Below the pieces are notes generated by a model. The model did not search any database. It saw only the letters and a list, made by a program, of their open reading frames with translations, and had not been told where the DNA came from. Of a DNA stretch of 64,000 nucleotides, positions 1 through 13,000 are shown one piece after another. This DNA is from Pycnopodia helianthoides (taxonomy: Eukaryota > Echinodermata > Asteroidea > Forcipulatida > Asteriidae). A program made the translations under genes and the position numbers. Every line of letters starts with the position of its first letter. The stretch's first letter is position 1. The stretch is from assembly GCA_032158295.1 (NCBI GenBank), contig CM063251.1, forward strand, positions 16,071,757 to 16,135,756. Direction: 5' to 3'.

Positions 1-2068
1 TGTCATTGCCGACCCAAAATTAGTTTATATGTGGACCCAGAAAATTTAGCTCAATCCTTTACCGGTATCACAAAGATCCTGTGTGTTCCTTTCTGTTTGC
101 CTGCTTACAAGATTGCATACTTGTCATTCAGCACCTTCTGTAGACTGCTGCTAATCTTGTTAGACTCCAACTCATTATATTTTTTAACCACAATCCAAGG
201 AGAAGGAAAAGCCTGTTTCAGTTGATATTTGTGACACAAACACCACCACAAAGGCCGTATTTGCTGAAAACCTATCTGAAAGTCTCCTACCTGATTAAGA
301 GTTAAGGATACGAAGAGAGTAAAAGTGAAAAAAAAAAAGAGCATTGTGCCGTGCAAACATTCGGCTGATTGCACAAATCTCAGCCGTTTATTTGTTGTTT
401 TTTAACAACAATCAAACGGGCTATTAAATAGATCCTGTTGAATGTTGAGCCGTACAGCTGGCACAACCAGTAACCTGTGTAAATACCTTTCCACTCTAAA
501 AGGGGCTACGGCTGCACACAATGTGCTTTATGTGCAGAGCAAATTGAGCAAAAATGTCTGCAAGCGCGCTGACCGGGGGAGCTCCATTCACGCAGAAAAT
601 AACAGGCCAGATCAGGGTAAATATTGATAGACCAACTTCCTGTTACATTATTCTGCTGGGGTGGACTGTATCGAGACTACCGCAGTGGGGCCTGTGTGCG
701 TAACCTTTGCAGCAAGAAAAACAGACTTACTGCTTTTTAGGGGCCAGCAGAAAGTGTTTACATTTGCTTCATTTCTACTGAAAAGAGGCACGTTTCTTTA
801 AAAAAGGGGGGGGGGGTGTTGACACGATATGGTAACCTTATATCTGTTATGAAATTTTGGAAAAAATTTATCGGCCTTCGTTGATGTGGTAAACTCAGAA
901 AAGAGGGTGGGGGTGTAAAAAACAAAATATTATTCTAACTTTGAAGACAGGTTCACCAGGGCCATTTTATGGGGTTTGCAGAACCTTTCCTCCATTTGCA
1001 GAACTACATTGTAATGAAGTTAGTTTTAAACGCTAACCTTGTAAGCAGTGAAGGGTGACTGTAAGCATGGAGCTGTAAGCAGGGTTTGCTCTTAACCTTT
1101 TTAGTTAATTTTCTCATTTCAATTGTTCTGCCAGCTTTTTCACTGGTCAACATCTTTTACGGTTTTCTTTCAACTTTGTCATTTTTGTATATGGTACCCT
1201 GAGTTTGATGCCAAATGAGCAATAGTTGTAAATCAGTGGTTTACGTGTAGCGTTTAGAAGTAATGAACTAGCCAGCTTCACCTTACAATGGAAATTTGCA
1301 CACACACACATTACATGTCACTGTTTATCACTTAGCAATTAACACACCATGACAGATTGTGACATGTACAAGCATGCTAGCACTTTCATGTTTTTTTCTC
1401 TCCTTGTTAAAGTGCATTTTACTCAATTGACTTCTGAGGCCTTTTAATTGAGGAAGCTGCCTATCTTCACAAAAATAGTTTCTTTATCAATTGATAATGA
1501 TTCACCCGCATGGAACTGCTCACAACCCCCCCCCCTCTCCCTCCAGCTGCCGTTTCCCTGTTCACCATTTATAGTAAGAATAGTTTCAAAAGTATTTCAA
1601 ACTTGTGGATTGTTGGAGCAAAGCCACAGAGTACTTTAACTATCTGTACTTGAAAGGCAGCACAGTCAACCACAAAAAAACCCAAAAGTCCCAAGTGATC
1701 ACCTCTACTTGATCTTCCTTGATGATCAGACATATGTGAAACCATAGAGGTAGAAATAGACCGACTGAACAGCCAAATGCTGGATCGCAATTCCTGATCT
1801 AAAAATAAATAATAATCAAATGAACATTTGAAGTGCACTTTTTAACATAATATTACTCAATGCGCTACAGAAAAAGATTTTACAAAAAATATCAAAGCTC
1901 TCTTCAGAAGTTTTAACTCAATAACATGAATAGCTCTAACTTGCAATAATCAGAAAATTCTTAGTTTGAGTTAGAAATGTGTCGAGAAAGTGAATGGTTT
2001 TTTAATGTCACTGGGCAGATTGTTGTCCCACAAGACTAGTGCAATGTGAGAGAAGGCACGATCTCCAT
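1..2068. other. Upstream flank or intron 1, no gene seen
   Basis: AT-rich sequence with short homopolymers (G-run near 807-816, C-run near 1527-1535) and a short CA run near 1299. I looked for the missing first CFAP410 coding exon, which should end with a codon split after two bases next to a GT donor, and found no convincing candidate. The open frames here have no recognisable product. Confidence 0.5.
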
Positions 2069-2504
2069 AGTGTGTAGTCGAGATTTAGGAGCTGTGAGCA
2101 GTGTGTAGTCGAGATTTAGGAACTGTGAGCAGTGTGTAGTCGAGATTTAGGAACTGTGAGCAGTGTGTAGTCGAGATTTAGGAACTGTGAGCAGTGTGTA
2201 GTCGAGATTTAGGAACTGTGAGCAGTGTGTAGTTCGAGATTTAGGAACTGTGAGCAGTGTGTAGTTCGAGATTTAGGAACTGTGAGCAGTGTGTAGTTCG
2301 AGATTTGGGAACTGTGAGCAGTGTGTAGTTCGAGATTTAGGAACTGTGAGCAGTGTGTAGTCGAGATTTAGGAACTGTGAGCAGTGTGTAGTTCGAGATT
2401 TAGGAACTGTGAGCAGTGTGTAGTTCGAGATTTAGGAACTGTGAGCAGTGTGTAGTTCGAGATTTAGGAACTGTGAGCAGTGTGTAGTTCGAGATTTAGG
2501 AACG
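2069..2504. repeat. 31-32 bp minisatellite, 14 copies
   Basis: Fourteen head-to-tail copies of a unit containing GTAGTCGAGATTTAGGAAC. There are two length classes, 31 bp with GTAGTCGAG and 32 bp with GTAGTTCGAG. The short form dominates the first five copies and the long form most later ones, with a short copy near 2356. Similarity between copies is near-perfect, so the array is young or homogenised. It ends abruptly at 2504. Confidence 0.95.
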
Positions 2505-3875
2505 GCCAGCCGAGTTGAGGCAGCGACCCCGTAGATTATTTGCACAGGTTTTTTTTTTTTATAGACCCAATGCTTTGGTAAAGTTAGCAAAGCCTCGAAC
2601 AAAAGGGAAGACCACTCGACCATCTCCAAGAGGAATTTGATCCTTTCTCAACTGCTCCTCTCTGAAGGGGGGTAGAGAACAAGTAAGAAAAGAATCGCGG
2701 CAGATAATCGGCTCAAGGAAAGTGACCACAACCCAAACACTGCCTTTCTTTGGGGTGAAAAGGTCTTTTGATGGGGGGACTGGAGGAGTAATTATCCGTG
2801 GGAAACTATTCAGCCGAGGATTGGTCAATAGAGGACAATCATCTGTCTTTGATGAAGAGACATTCCTGGGGTTTGATGTGAATGATTGGAAGTTTTTTAT
2901 TCCCTTTTTTTCAGGAGGGAGGGGGGGGGGGTTGGTTGGTTGATGTTACCAGAACATTTTAGATAAATTGTAAAGCTTGGTATGGGACTCGTTGTGATTC
3001 AGGGTTGGTTAATAACCTGATTGACTGAATTGTCATATTTGTGTGGTGGGGGGAAGCAGGGTGCCCTTTTGACACCACAATGCTGTCGGCGCCGCATTGT
3101 GAAATAACTGTGTGGGTGTGCACGCATTTCCGAGCGCGATAGCACATTTTTAAAAAGATGCCACAAGTTTACGTTAATGTACGTGCTGAAATTACAATGT
3201 GACTTAAAAAAGAATGGAGAATCCTGTCCCACATCCGCTATAAATTGGGAACTTAGTGTTAGAGTGGATTAATTAACTCTTAACAGATAAGCACTCTTGT
3301 AAATTAGATTTGATTCATTAAAAGATAATTGCTCCCTAGGACAAGGAGATTGACATCAACATGTGCGGGCCGATTAGTAAACCTTGATGGGCTTGTACAT
3401 GTGTACATCCATTGATAAAGGAACAGGAGTTTTAAGTAACTTCAGAATCTAATATACAGTTGACCAATTAACATTCCGGATTCCAGCAATGGACAGCTGA
3501 ATAGGTAAAAAAAAAAAAAAAAAAAAAAAAAAGTGACCACAAGCCTAGCCCATGAATTGTTTTGATGAATTTGTCATTTTGAATTATAATTAGCGCCCGC
3601 ATCTCTCTATTGCAAATCCTCACATCAAAACAAGAGTATGAAATTCCATACATCTTGGTGTGTTATTTATTTTTGTCTTTCCCTTTTTTTTCTTCTTCTC
3701 CTTTTCCCCAAATCAAAAGGGAATTAAGACGCTTTCCGTTGGCCCCGAGAAAAATTACTGATTGACGATCCTCGGTAATCTGAGGACGGTGTAAATATCC
3801 TGATTTATGGCGTTATTGTGAGAGTTTCAACACCCGAGGAAAATTCTACGGATTGATCTCGGCCATAGGCTCCAG
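2505..3875. other. Intronic or flanking DNA, no gene seen
   Basis: Contains a poly(A) run at 3507-3532 and a G-run at 2922-2932. Overlapping frames on both strands at 2559-2943 stay open for 70-90 codons, but I recognise neither product and see no splice or codon support. Confidence 0.45.
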
Positions 3876-4079
3876 CATACCATAAAAAAATAAAAATAAT
3901 GGCTATCTCGAATCCTATACATCAACACTTTTCTAATTACCTTTGCTCTCTCTCTCTCCCTCTCTTGTTTTTTTTCTCATGTTGCCCTTCTTGGTTGCCG
4001 TGGTTTACTCGACCGATCTGTGCTATCACCGACAACGACGACGACGCTGCTGCTATGTTATATCTGATGTGCCTCGCAG
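3876..4079 (+). promoter_or_regulatory. 3' splice site with a very long AG-free zone before the CFAP410 microexon
   Basis: No AG dinucleotide occurs between the last one at 3874-3875 and the acceptor AG at 4078-4079, about 200 nt. A CT-rich tract lies at 3946-3979, and a branch-site-like TTCTAAT at 3931-3937 precedes it, about 140 nt from the acceptor. This is the pattern expected for a distant branch point, where the first AG downstream of the tract is used. The branch-site choice is inference. Confidence 0.7.
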
Positions 4080-4098
4080 GTGTGGAGATCTGACAGAT
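4080..4098 (+). CDS. CFAP410: CFAP410 microexon (19 nt), end of the first leucine-rich repeat
   Basis: The first base completes a codon split 2+1, then six codons read C-G-D-L-T-D, followed by the perfect donor GTAAGT at 4099-4104. The next exon continues V-S-I-F-R-Q-M-P, giving LTDVSI, which matches the LTDISI of human CFAP410 as I remember it. If the split codon is TG|G, the residues W-C-G-D-L-T-D align without a gap to human W-G-S-R-L-T-D. The intron after the aspartate is at the position where I recall a human splice variant (c.96+6). Nineteen nt is very short, and I cannot see the partner exon, so a slightly different upstream boundary remains possible. Confidence 0.78.
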
Positions 4099-7000
4099 GT
4101 AAGTAAACTCTCACACATCTTTCGTGTTTCACCTTATTACTTTATTACAGGTAATTGAGGAGGGCTGTAATTCTTGTAAATTGCTCCCCGGATTCGCAAC
4201 ATACTCCCTGAGGCTTACTTTCGTTTTTTTTCTTCTTTTTTTTCTTCCCCCCGATTGCACTCGATAGTCGTTGAGTTGTTGAGAGCAGTTCGGAGAGCTC
4301 TTTAGTTAAGATTTCATCTGGAGGTGGCTGGTTTTGTGGCCAGATATTCCTGAAATGTCAGGTTTGAATTGCACTTGTTGTGTGTGTGTGAGTTTTTAAA
4401 GACAAAACCAAAGTCAATTCCCCCCAAGAAATAATCGGTATTTTCTCAAGTTAATAATGGAAATTCAGAAGTTCGTACCGAGTGTTTTCTTGCGTCAGTA
4501 CAAAACTTGATAAACAAAGGCACTTCCATTATATATGCATGTAATTGATAACTGCCTTTTGAAATCAGCATTTACTCTTAGGATTTGTTTTTGTCACCCT
4601 GTTGTAATAGTCTATCAACACTGGTATTGAAGTTTTTTTTTTAAAAGAAAACCACAACCCACACAGTTCATCTTAGTTACCATGCCCCCCCCCCCCCCGT
4701 ACCCCCAAACCGCAAGTCAAATATGAAATTGGCAATAAAGTAAACTGACATCATGTGATGAGATTTTCCTTTGAATGCCCTCCGTGCTTCGGAGTTTAGA
4801 TATATAAATCAGCCCGATTTAATTGGGCCTGCCATTACACAGTCTGTAAGTTGGGCCGATTTAAATCGGGCACTGCCAGTGCTAGGGTTGATCACCTGCA
4901 TGTGTTTTTGACTGTAGTGACTTGTAAACGGGTGTAAAAGCCTCTTCAAAAATCTTATTACATGGGCGCCGGGAGGGCTCTTACAAGATCTTCATTGCAA
5001 AACTGCAGATTTAATTGTCCGATTTGTTTCGAATGTTCGAACTTTGTTTCTAAAGGTGATCACCATGAAATTTGGGTTGCCAAAAAAGTGAGAAATTAAA
5101 AGTGTGGAGTGGCTTACAAATTTTTGCTGTAGAACTAGAAACTAGGCTGAAATATAATTTATGTGCTTATTTAAATTTTTGTATGGATTCTTGTTTGATT
5201 TGAGTTGATTTGACCAGAGCCAACTCATACAAAATAATGTAGGACCTCATTTCAACTTTTTGGTTACAATCATAAAAAGGAAACTAGTCACAGATATCAT
5301 TAATTGTTTGTTTAAAACAAACATTAAAAGAAGAAAGCTTCAAAGATTGTTTAATAGGATAACTTTTCCCCAAAAAACTTTGAATAATAGTATTAGTTGT
5401 GCAATTTATTTATAGTGCATGTGAGCTTTGCAAGTTTGTTTTGTTCCTGGACAATCACCAAGAAAAAGAAGCATTTAAAAAAAATAAGGTAGAACAAAAA
5501 CAAGAGGTTTTTAGGCTTCACCAGAACACCTAACTATACTTAAACTACTGGCAAGTTTGTTGAAAAAATAAACATAAATTTCCAATATAGGAACCCCATA
5601 AAATTTACTATTTAAAAACTCCATGAAGATTAAATATTAGCACTTAAAAACCTGATAATTTTTTTTTTAAAGCCATTGCCCAAATGACAGATAGACCATA
5701 CCACCATAAATACAAATCATGCCATCAATAATATTTACAGATAGAAAACAGTTCACTCAATTGATATATCCGAAACCAATATTGTTCATTCCCTTTAACT
5801 TCATCTCCATGGAGTCAGCAACCTCACTGACAGGGGATAAACAAATTCCAAGTTTTTCTTCACACCTCGTCGTCAAGAGTGAGAGAGAAAAAACATCAGT
5901 AGAGAAGAGGTGGGGGTGAGATAAAAAAAGCCAGCATCTTGCATTCTCCCCTCGTCCCTCAACCTCTCCAACTCTTTGACATTTTCAAAAAAGTGGACGT
6001 AACATTCCCCACAGTGTCGCCACACGATACCCTCGGTGCTCTCGAGTCGGAAGGGTTTAGCACCTGGGAGGACAAGGCTCCGTGCTGCCAAGCGAGGGAA
6101 TACAGGATGGGGGGCGCGGGAAGCTGCTTTGTCGACCTTGGACGGTTTCGAGTGCCAAACAGGAAACCACCGGGAAGGGAGAATCAATGGGGCTATCGTC
6201 AATGGAAGTAGGGCATCGTATGTGAACGAGGTTGCTGGTGGGGAGGAAGGGGGGAGTTTGTGTGGCGGGCGATTTGATGGACTGGTGCCACTTACTCATG
6301 CGCTTGTTGGCTCTGAATAATTTGTAGACTTGGAGATAAAACTGGTACCATCTTTTCAAAGTCTTTAACAGATTTGAAATATTGGAAATTTTATAATATA
6401 ATAATGTATTGTTTTACCTCAAAAACATTTTAAGGAACATGAATATAATTTTTTTTTGTATTCAAGGTATTCCAAACTTTGTATTATAAATTTATAACAT
6501 TTCACACATAAAACAAAACAAAACTGAATTGTGTGAAGAAAGTACAACAATGGAAATTCATAACAAATCAAGATGGAAAAAATAGATTTTACATTTTGTT
6601 TATTTACTTCATAAACATGTTTAGTAATTCAGAGGTCGATGGTAACCATCCTAATGTCGGCAGTTGTGTTTGGGGTAGAAATTCAAATGTGGAAGTTCAG
6701 TTCACATGGAACATTTATTAAATCACTACTTTAAGATGAACCTTTGGCATGAAGGAGGGGCAAAGTGTATGCTGTTTGAAATGTAGAGAAAACAACAGCG
6801 ACTCTATTCAGAGCCACCACTTATCAGCAGCATGCAAAGCTTCAAACATCACTTACAAACTGTTTTTAGAAATTGAACAGGCACAAATTGTAATGCTTTA
6901 AGAATCATCATCAGCCAATGCCAAAGCCTTTCCCAAAGTGTGCCAAGTATTTCTGTTCTGGGTATGTCTTTGCCAAGCTGTTGATCCCACGTGGCTGAGT

Positions 7001-10000
7001 GGCTGACTATCTCGTCTCTCCATCTTGCTCGAGGTCTGCCACATTCTCAGTTCCCGCAGAGAGGTTGCCATTCTGTTGTGATTTTGCTCCATCTTTTTGT
7101 CTTTTGTTCTGCCAAGGTGTCCAGCCCATCTCAATCTTTGTCCTTATTTTCTGTTATTAATGCATCATTGATTTATGTTTGATCCCTGATCCAAGCATTT
7201 TGTTTTCGGGTCTCTCCTTGTGTCTCCAAGCATCATCTGTTCCATGCTTCTTTGGCTTGTTAGCATTTTCCTTTTCATTTCATCACTCAAAGACACAAGG
7301 TTTTAGCCAGGATTTGGTAAAAAGGTGTCCAAATTTGCTGGAAATCTGAAAACTGGGCACCCAAATTGTTCACTTACAATACATTGACTGTATTTACATG
7401 TAAATGACAGATAAAACAGTGTTCTAAATTCAAACCAAAGATACCAGACACCTGTCTAGCAACACTATGCCAAGACCAAGTTTCGCTTCCATACCTCACA
7501 TAATGGCAATACACACTGGTTGAAAAGTTTCTTTTTTAGACAGGTTGGTATTGACTTCTCTTTCAGTATATCTTTATGTTTACTGAAAGCTGCCCATCCT
7601 GCTATCATTCTCCTTTGGATTTCTTGAATCTGGTTACCATCTGGCCAAAGATGCGAAGAAAACTTTAATTGCTGAAGGGGTTTCCTAAAAAATTTGAATT
7701 AGAAGGCTGACGAGCAGAAGTTGGCGGCACCTTTTGTGGGATGCAAGCATGACGTCATGATGGTGTGGGGTCCAGAGCCTACCCAGATTCCCAGAGGTTT
7801 TCTGGACTTTCCTGCTGAAGATGTTTTTTATGGTTGCAATAAAGTAGCCGGCAGTAGAAGTCAGCAGTAGCCCGCCAAAAGCGCCAGCTATCGTCTTATT
7901 TAAAAAACCCATGATACTGAGATTGTTGTCTTCAAGGCACGCTTTGAAAATGGGCTCCCCTTGAAGTGATGGTTTAGGATGCCAGGTCTGTTTACTTTGA
8001 ACTTTAATTGTTTGAAGTATTTTTTTATTTTTAAAGATTTATGTTTGACTGATTCCTTCAAAGTGGGTCAAATCCAAATGAAACATCCCCCTAAGGCCCC
8101 AATTTGGCGAGCGGATTAAAGAAAAAAGTGTACAGTGATGAATTGTAAAATTGGGGCCTCCTCAAACAATGAAGTAAATACAACCTTGGCAACCTGCTTG
8201 TACAACATCGGCTATCCCCCGCATTCCACAGTGCGATTTGATTATATTGAAACGGTGTAAAACCCATCACTGTCACATTACTACGCACCTCTTGTCACAT
8301 TACCCCGCTATTTGTTGATCCTCCCTCCTCTTCACTATTTTCCCAACATCTTACAAAACAGTCCCCGGCAAATTGAAGGTCCCCCTTTTTTTTGGTACGG
8401 CTTCCTTGGCTTGTGGGCAAGGGGGGTCACGGTCACACGGCCAGTAAAGGTAGTCTGTCCCTCCCCTACCCGCATCCAACCACCTGGCACCTGTGACAAC
8501 AGCGAAGAGGGTTTCTCCACGTAGGAAGGATCGCCAGGTATGTGGATCATGCAGCTAGAGTTACCAGCTTGTCTCCCTCAACTGTCAAATCATATTGGAA
8601 TTAGCGTTCAATTGAGGATACAATTAAGCCTGGATTCGGGCCCGCTTGAAATGTTGAATGGCCGGGCAGTATTTGGGTTTGGCCTGCTGTCGCCTTCCTG
8701 CCGCTCTACCTGTAGTTTCTTCAGTGTTAATTTTACAGGTTGGGAAGAGGAGGAGGAGGAATAGAAGAAGAAGAAGAAGCAGATGCAGAAGGGGGAGAGA
8801 AGAAAAAAAAAATGACGACGGTAAACTTATTAGATGAGGATCTCTTCAGACAGGTTTCTTCCTACTCGGGAGAGGCAGACCTTGGTGTTGTGTTTCTGGT
8901 GTGGTTTTCAGCTCTCCTCGGTTTTCACAGCTTTCTCGGTGAGGCTCGTCGGATTACAAAATTGGAGGCATTTACACTTAGGTTTGGTGTAAATTTGCAT
9001 TTACCGACTGACATCTTAGCTGTAGATGTGGGGGAAAAGAGGGCGGGAAAATAAATGGCTTTGGGATTTTGTTTTTGAATCGTAACTTCTAGTTATCGCC
9101 TTTTTGAAGTACAGTTTTTCCCTTAATGAACAGGATACAGAAAAGCAATTTGCCGGGTAAAAGCTGACGTCTTTCCATTTTTTCCTTTTTGCCTAGAAGC
9201 AGCCCTCATCTTTAGGTGCCTTTTTTTTGATGAGAATACAAACACTATAAAATAAAAAAAGTCGTAAATCATACATCAGTTAAAATCTGGAGCAGATATA
9301 TACGTGGCTTTTGATGATTTCTGTCAGTATGGTGTCGATCCTGAAGGGAAAAAAAAGGTATGTATTCCACCTCAAAGTTAGGGTAAACTGCTGTACTGGT
9401 TGTAAATACAATTATTCAAATTTACAGTTGTAACATTTCTTGCACTTTAAATCAAGGAAAAGGCCGTCTGAATCATCGGGCCGTCAGAAGGAATTATGGA
9501 ATGCAACTTGCGCTCCTCCAAGTGGGAATTACACCCCTAAATCTTGTGTCTGGTTTTCCATTTCCTTCTTAATTCCGGCCGACAAAAGCGGCACAATGGC
9601 CCTGGTGAATTATTCACAAACGCTAAGGCGAGGAGAGAGAGAGAGAGAGAGAGAAGGTGGAAGAAAAAACACAAACCTGGTGGCTATCCTTCTCGGTCTT
9701 CATCAGCGAATCCGTCTGTGGGATTGGAGGCATCGGCAGCGGCGGTTGTTTTGTCTCCTGCAACAATGAAAGCTCCTCTTTTAAATCCAACACACGCCAA
9801 AAAAAAAAAAGGAAAAATGAAAAGAAAAAAAAAAAATCACCAAAGAACACTTCCCCCAGTGGAATTGACGCAGGCTCAATGCCTTGTCCAAGTTTTTTTT
9901 CTTTTTTCGAAGACCTAATACATATTTTAAATTGCCGCGATGGGTCGCTGTCAGTTTCTGTTCTGAGCGTAAGTCATTAGTATTCGCGACTACTTATTCG

Positions 10001-13000
10001 GATTTCCTCCACACAGCTGCAGTCAGCAATTGAGGAATTTCATTCTCTTCCATGAGCTCTCACTTCACAGTCCCCAATTTACGGGGACCGGATGCAGAAA
10101 CCATTTTGGGGTCTTCATAAATTCGTCTTGTAGTGATTGCGAGTGACATTATCTCGCTTAACACTGACAAACATTCCAGGAATTTTTTTCTTCTTTTTTC
10201 GTTGCCCCACAAGTAACAAGATCACCACAAAATAATCACGCTAGGTTGTAAGGTCTAAATAAAAATGTTCTGTTTCCGATTACCTGACCAACCCTAATTT
10301 TACGCCATGACCCTGAATTTTTAACTCGGCGTAAAAAGACAAGAGAGAGGATAAAAAACACCCCAAAAAACGACAACAACAACAAGAATGAAAAGAAAGA
10401 AAAAATTCCCAACCTACCGATCCTTTTTTGAAATGACATCTAACCAGAAACAGCTTCTTCTTTTTTTTGCCTAAATAATGTTCATGGCAACATCTTTGAC
10501 TTCCTCCAGGACTTGTGGTTTACATTTGTCTACATCATGTATGGATTAGATTAAAGCTGTTTTTTTGCTGTTTTTTTTAGCGTAGTCGCTCAGAGACACA
10601 TTAGAGTGGGTCCCTCTTGGGGACCATGGATAATTAAAGGAACATTACAGAATTGGTTTTTGCTAACAAAACAGTTGCTGGCAGTGTAAGCACTTTATGT
10701 AATCCACCATATACATAAACTGACAAACCTGTAGAAGTTTGAGATCGATCGGCCATCTGGGTCACGAGAAAATAGTGAAGAACCGATTACACATTTGCAT
10801 GAAATCATATAGGTTCAACAAATGAATAAAACGCTCACTGAGTGATAAACTCCAATCAAAAAATTAGTTTATTCATTTCTCATCAAATATGGCATTTCAG
10901 ACAGAAATATTTCAAGGGATGTTTTCTACTATCATCATCATTAGACCGTGTAAGTTTTATGTAAATCTGTGATCAAAAAGTATATTTTACAAGTTTTTTT
11001 CTATACCAATTCTGTAATGTTCCTTTAAACAACAAAATGTGAATAAACAAGTCCCTTTCCTCTTTATGAAATAGAAGTGGACTCGTCAATGTAGATTGAT
11101 GGGGCTGTCGATGGGAAAAAAAGTCTCCTCTATATAAAAACCATTGTCTCAGAAATCATTCTCACTCACAAGGACACATTAGGAACAATTGGAGGAGCGT
11201 ACAAGTAGTGATAGGCAAGGCCGATTTCTTGTGAAGACTCATTTATTCATTTTTTTGGGGGGGGGGAACCATGCAAGGTCCTGAACCCTTTCAGAACCCT
11301 TTTCAAAATAAAGGAATTTTGTGAAACTTTTGCATTTTTTTTAAAACTTAAAGTATGAACTATAGCATGTTATATATAACAATTTGATTTGGCGGTCAGG
11401 TTGGCGTAGGTCGGGGGGGGGGGGGTCAGGTTTCCTAGCCTTCCACCTCTAGGACACCAGTTTGAATCCTGCCGAGGGGCACTATGTGAATTGGGTTATC
11501 AGTGCCTACCTGATTGCGTGTTTTTTTTTCCTGGAAAATGCTCTGGGTTTTTTCATCCCACATCTAATATTGACGCTTTCTTCCATGTCTTCACTCAATT
11601 CTTGGCTATAGTACAGTAATTAAGTTCGCTTTTCTGAAAATCCTTGGTTTGACAACCAGAGTTTATCAAATTATTAATGAATAAATAAGTAGAACCAATG
11701 ACCCCTCCTCCCCCCAGTCTTGAATTGTATTTAAGCACTCGCCATTCTCGCTTTCAAACCCCCTCCCCGAACTGAAATTACTGTCAGTGCTAGTTGGCTG
11801 TTGGGGGGCTGTGTATTTATTGACCGGAGCGCAAACCACCATTTTGCACCCCCCAAAAAACAGCAGCTTTTCCTTGATCCTATTCGACCGCCACCACGTC
11901 AAAATTCCCTCTCCGTCATCTTCTAGCTGACTAATACCGTTCAGAGCCCATCAATATGCAGGAGACAATTACCGTCCGATTTGGCTCCAATCATTGTGGG
12001 GTCTAATTTTCAACAAAATATCAGTTGATTGAAGCTCACGCTGGCTCCTGAAATCCTCACCACGTTGTCCCACCGCCGTGTGGCCCCCCGCTCGCAACCA
12101 GAGCAACAAGCTTCTGTCAATATTAATGCATCATTCTTGCTTTTTTTTTCTTCTGGCTGATGAGATTTATGCCGGGGCTTTTAGTGACTCACCCCCCACA
12201 GCATCTTTCACCTGCCTGTTAAAAAAGAAACCCTCATGCGGATAGATTTAAGATTAGACCCCTACCCTGATGAGCACGTTATACGTTGGTAATAGAGGTA
12301 TGAACTTTTCGGCCGAGGCCTGTGTGAGGGAGAGCCATTATTACTCACCGCCACCACCACCGTGGTCTTTCAAGTTATTTTTCCTTTTTTTACACAATTC
12401 GTTTTACCAATGCATTTCCGCAGCGCCTGTCGTATTTGTATTGCATTAGGAGTGGCTTTGCAGTGTGATTGACCTTGGGCCGCAACGTGTAATTCTTGTG
12501 CATGCGTGAACATCTTGCTGTGAATTATGACAAATCTCGGAAATGTCGAGAACTGCATTGTGTCATGTACAGTGTTACGGTGTATGTTGTGTGCCTTTAT
12601 TGCGCAAACTTCCTTCACAATGGCAATCGCATCCACAGCTATAATCTGCGCAAAATAGTGTAGCCACCCGCGCTACTTGGAAAACATTTTTGCGGTCTTC
12701 ACCAATGGATGTCTGTAGATTGTCATGGCATTGTTTCCTTTATGAGAGTCCCAACTGAATTAAATCGGTAATCTTTATTTTAGGCCGCATTAGTTTCCCT
12801 TGAGTTTTTCCAATCCAGTACAAATTTGTATTTTCTTCATAAAGTGCCCAACAAACTATCACTCAGGCCTGGTATTGTACCCTAGATATGGCGTACTATT
12901 ATTCTCCTATATTTTGGTGGGTCATACTGCACATATCCACGTGGGATTTAGAATCTTAACCATTTTAACGAAAACAGTTTTCGCATAGTAGATGATAAAT

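Noticed and set aside
2559..2943. 89-codon minus and 73-codon plus frames
   Set aside because: They overlap each other, the products resemble no family I know, and no exon boundary supports either.
5873..6359. Overlapping frames of 90-109 codons on both strands
   Set aside because: GC-richer patch lowers stop frequency; mutually overlapping, no recognisable domain and no splice signals that fit.
8740..9054. 104-codon frame including MTTVNLLDEDLF
   Set aside because: Starts in a GAA/GGA simple repeat; no homology recognised and the possible donor after the first 14 codons is weak.
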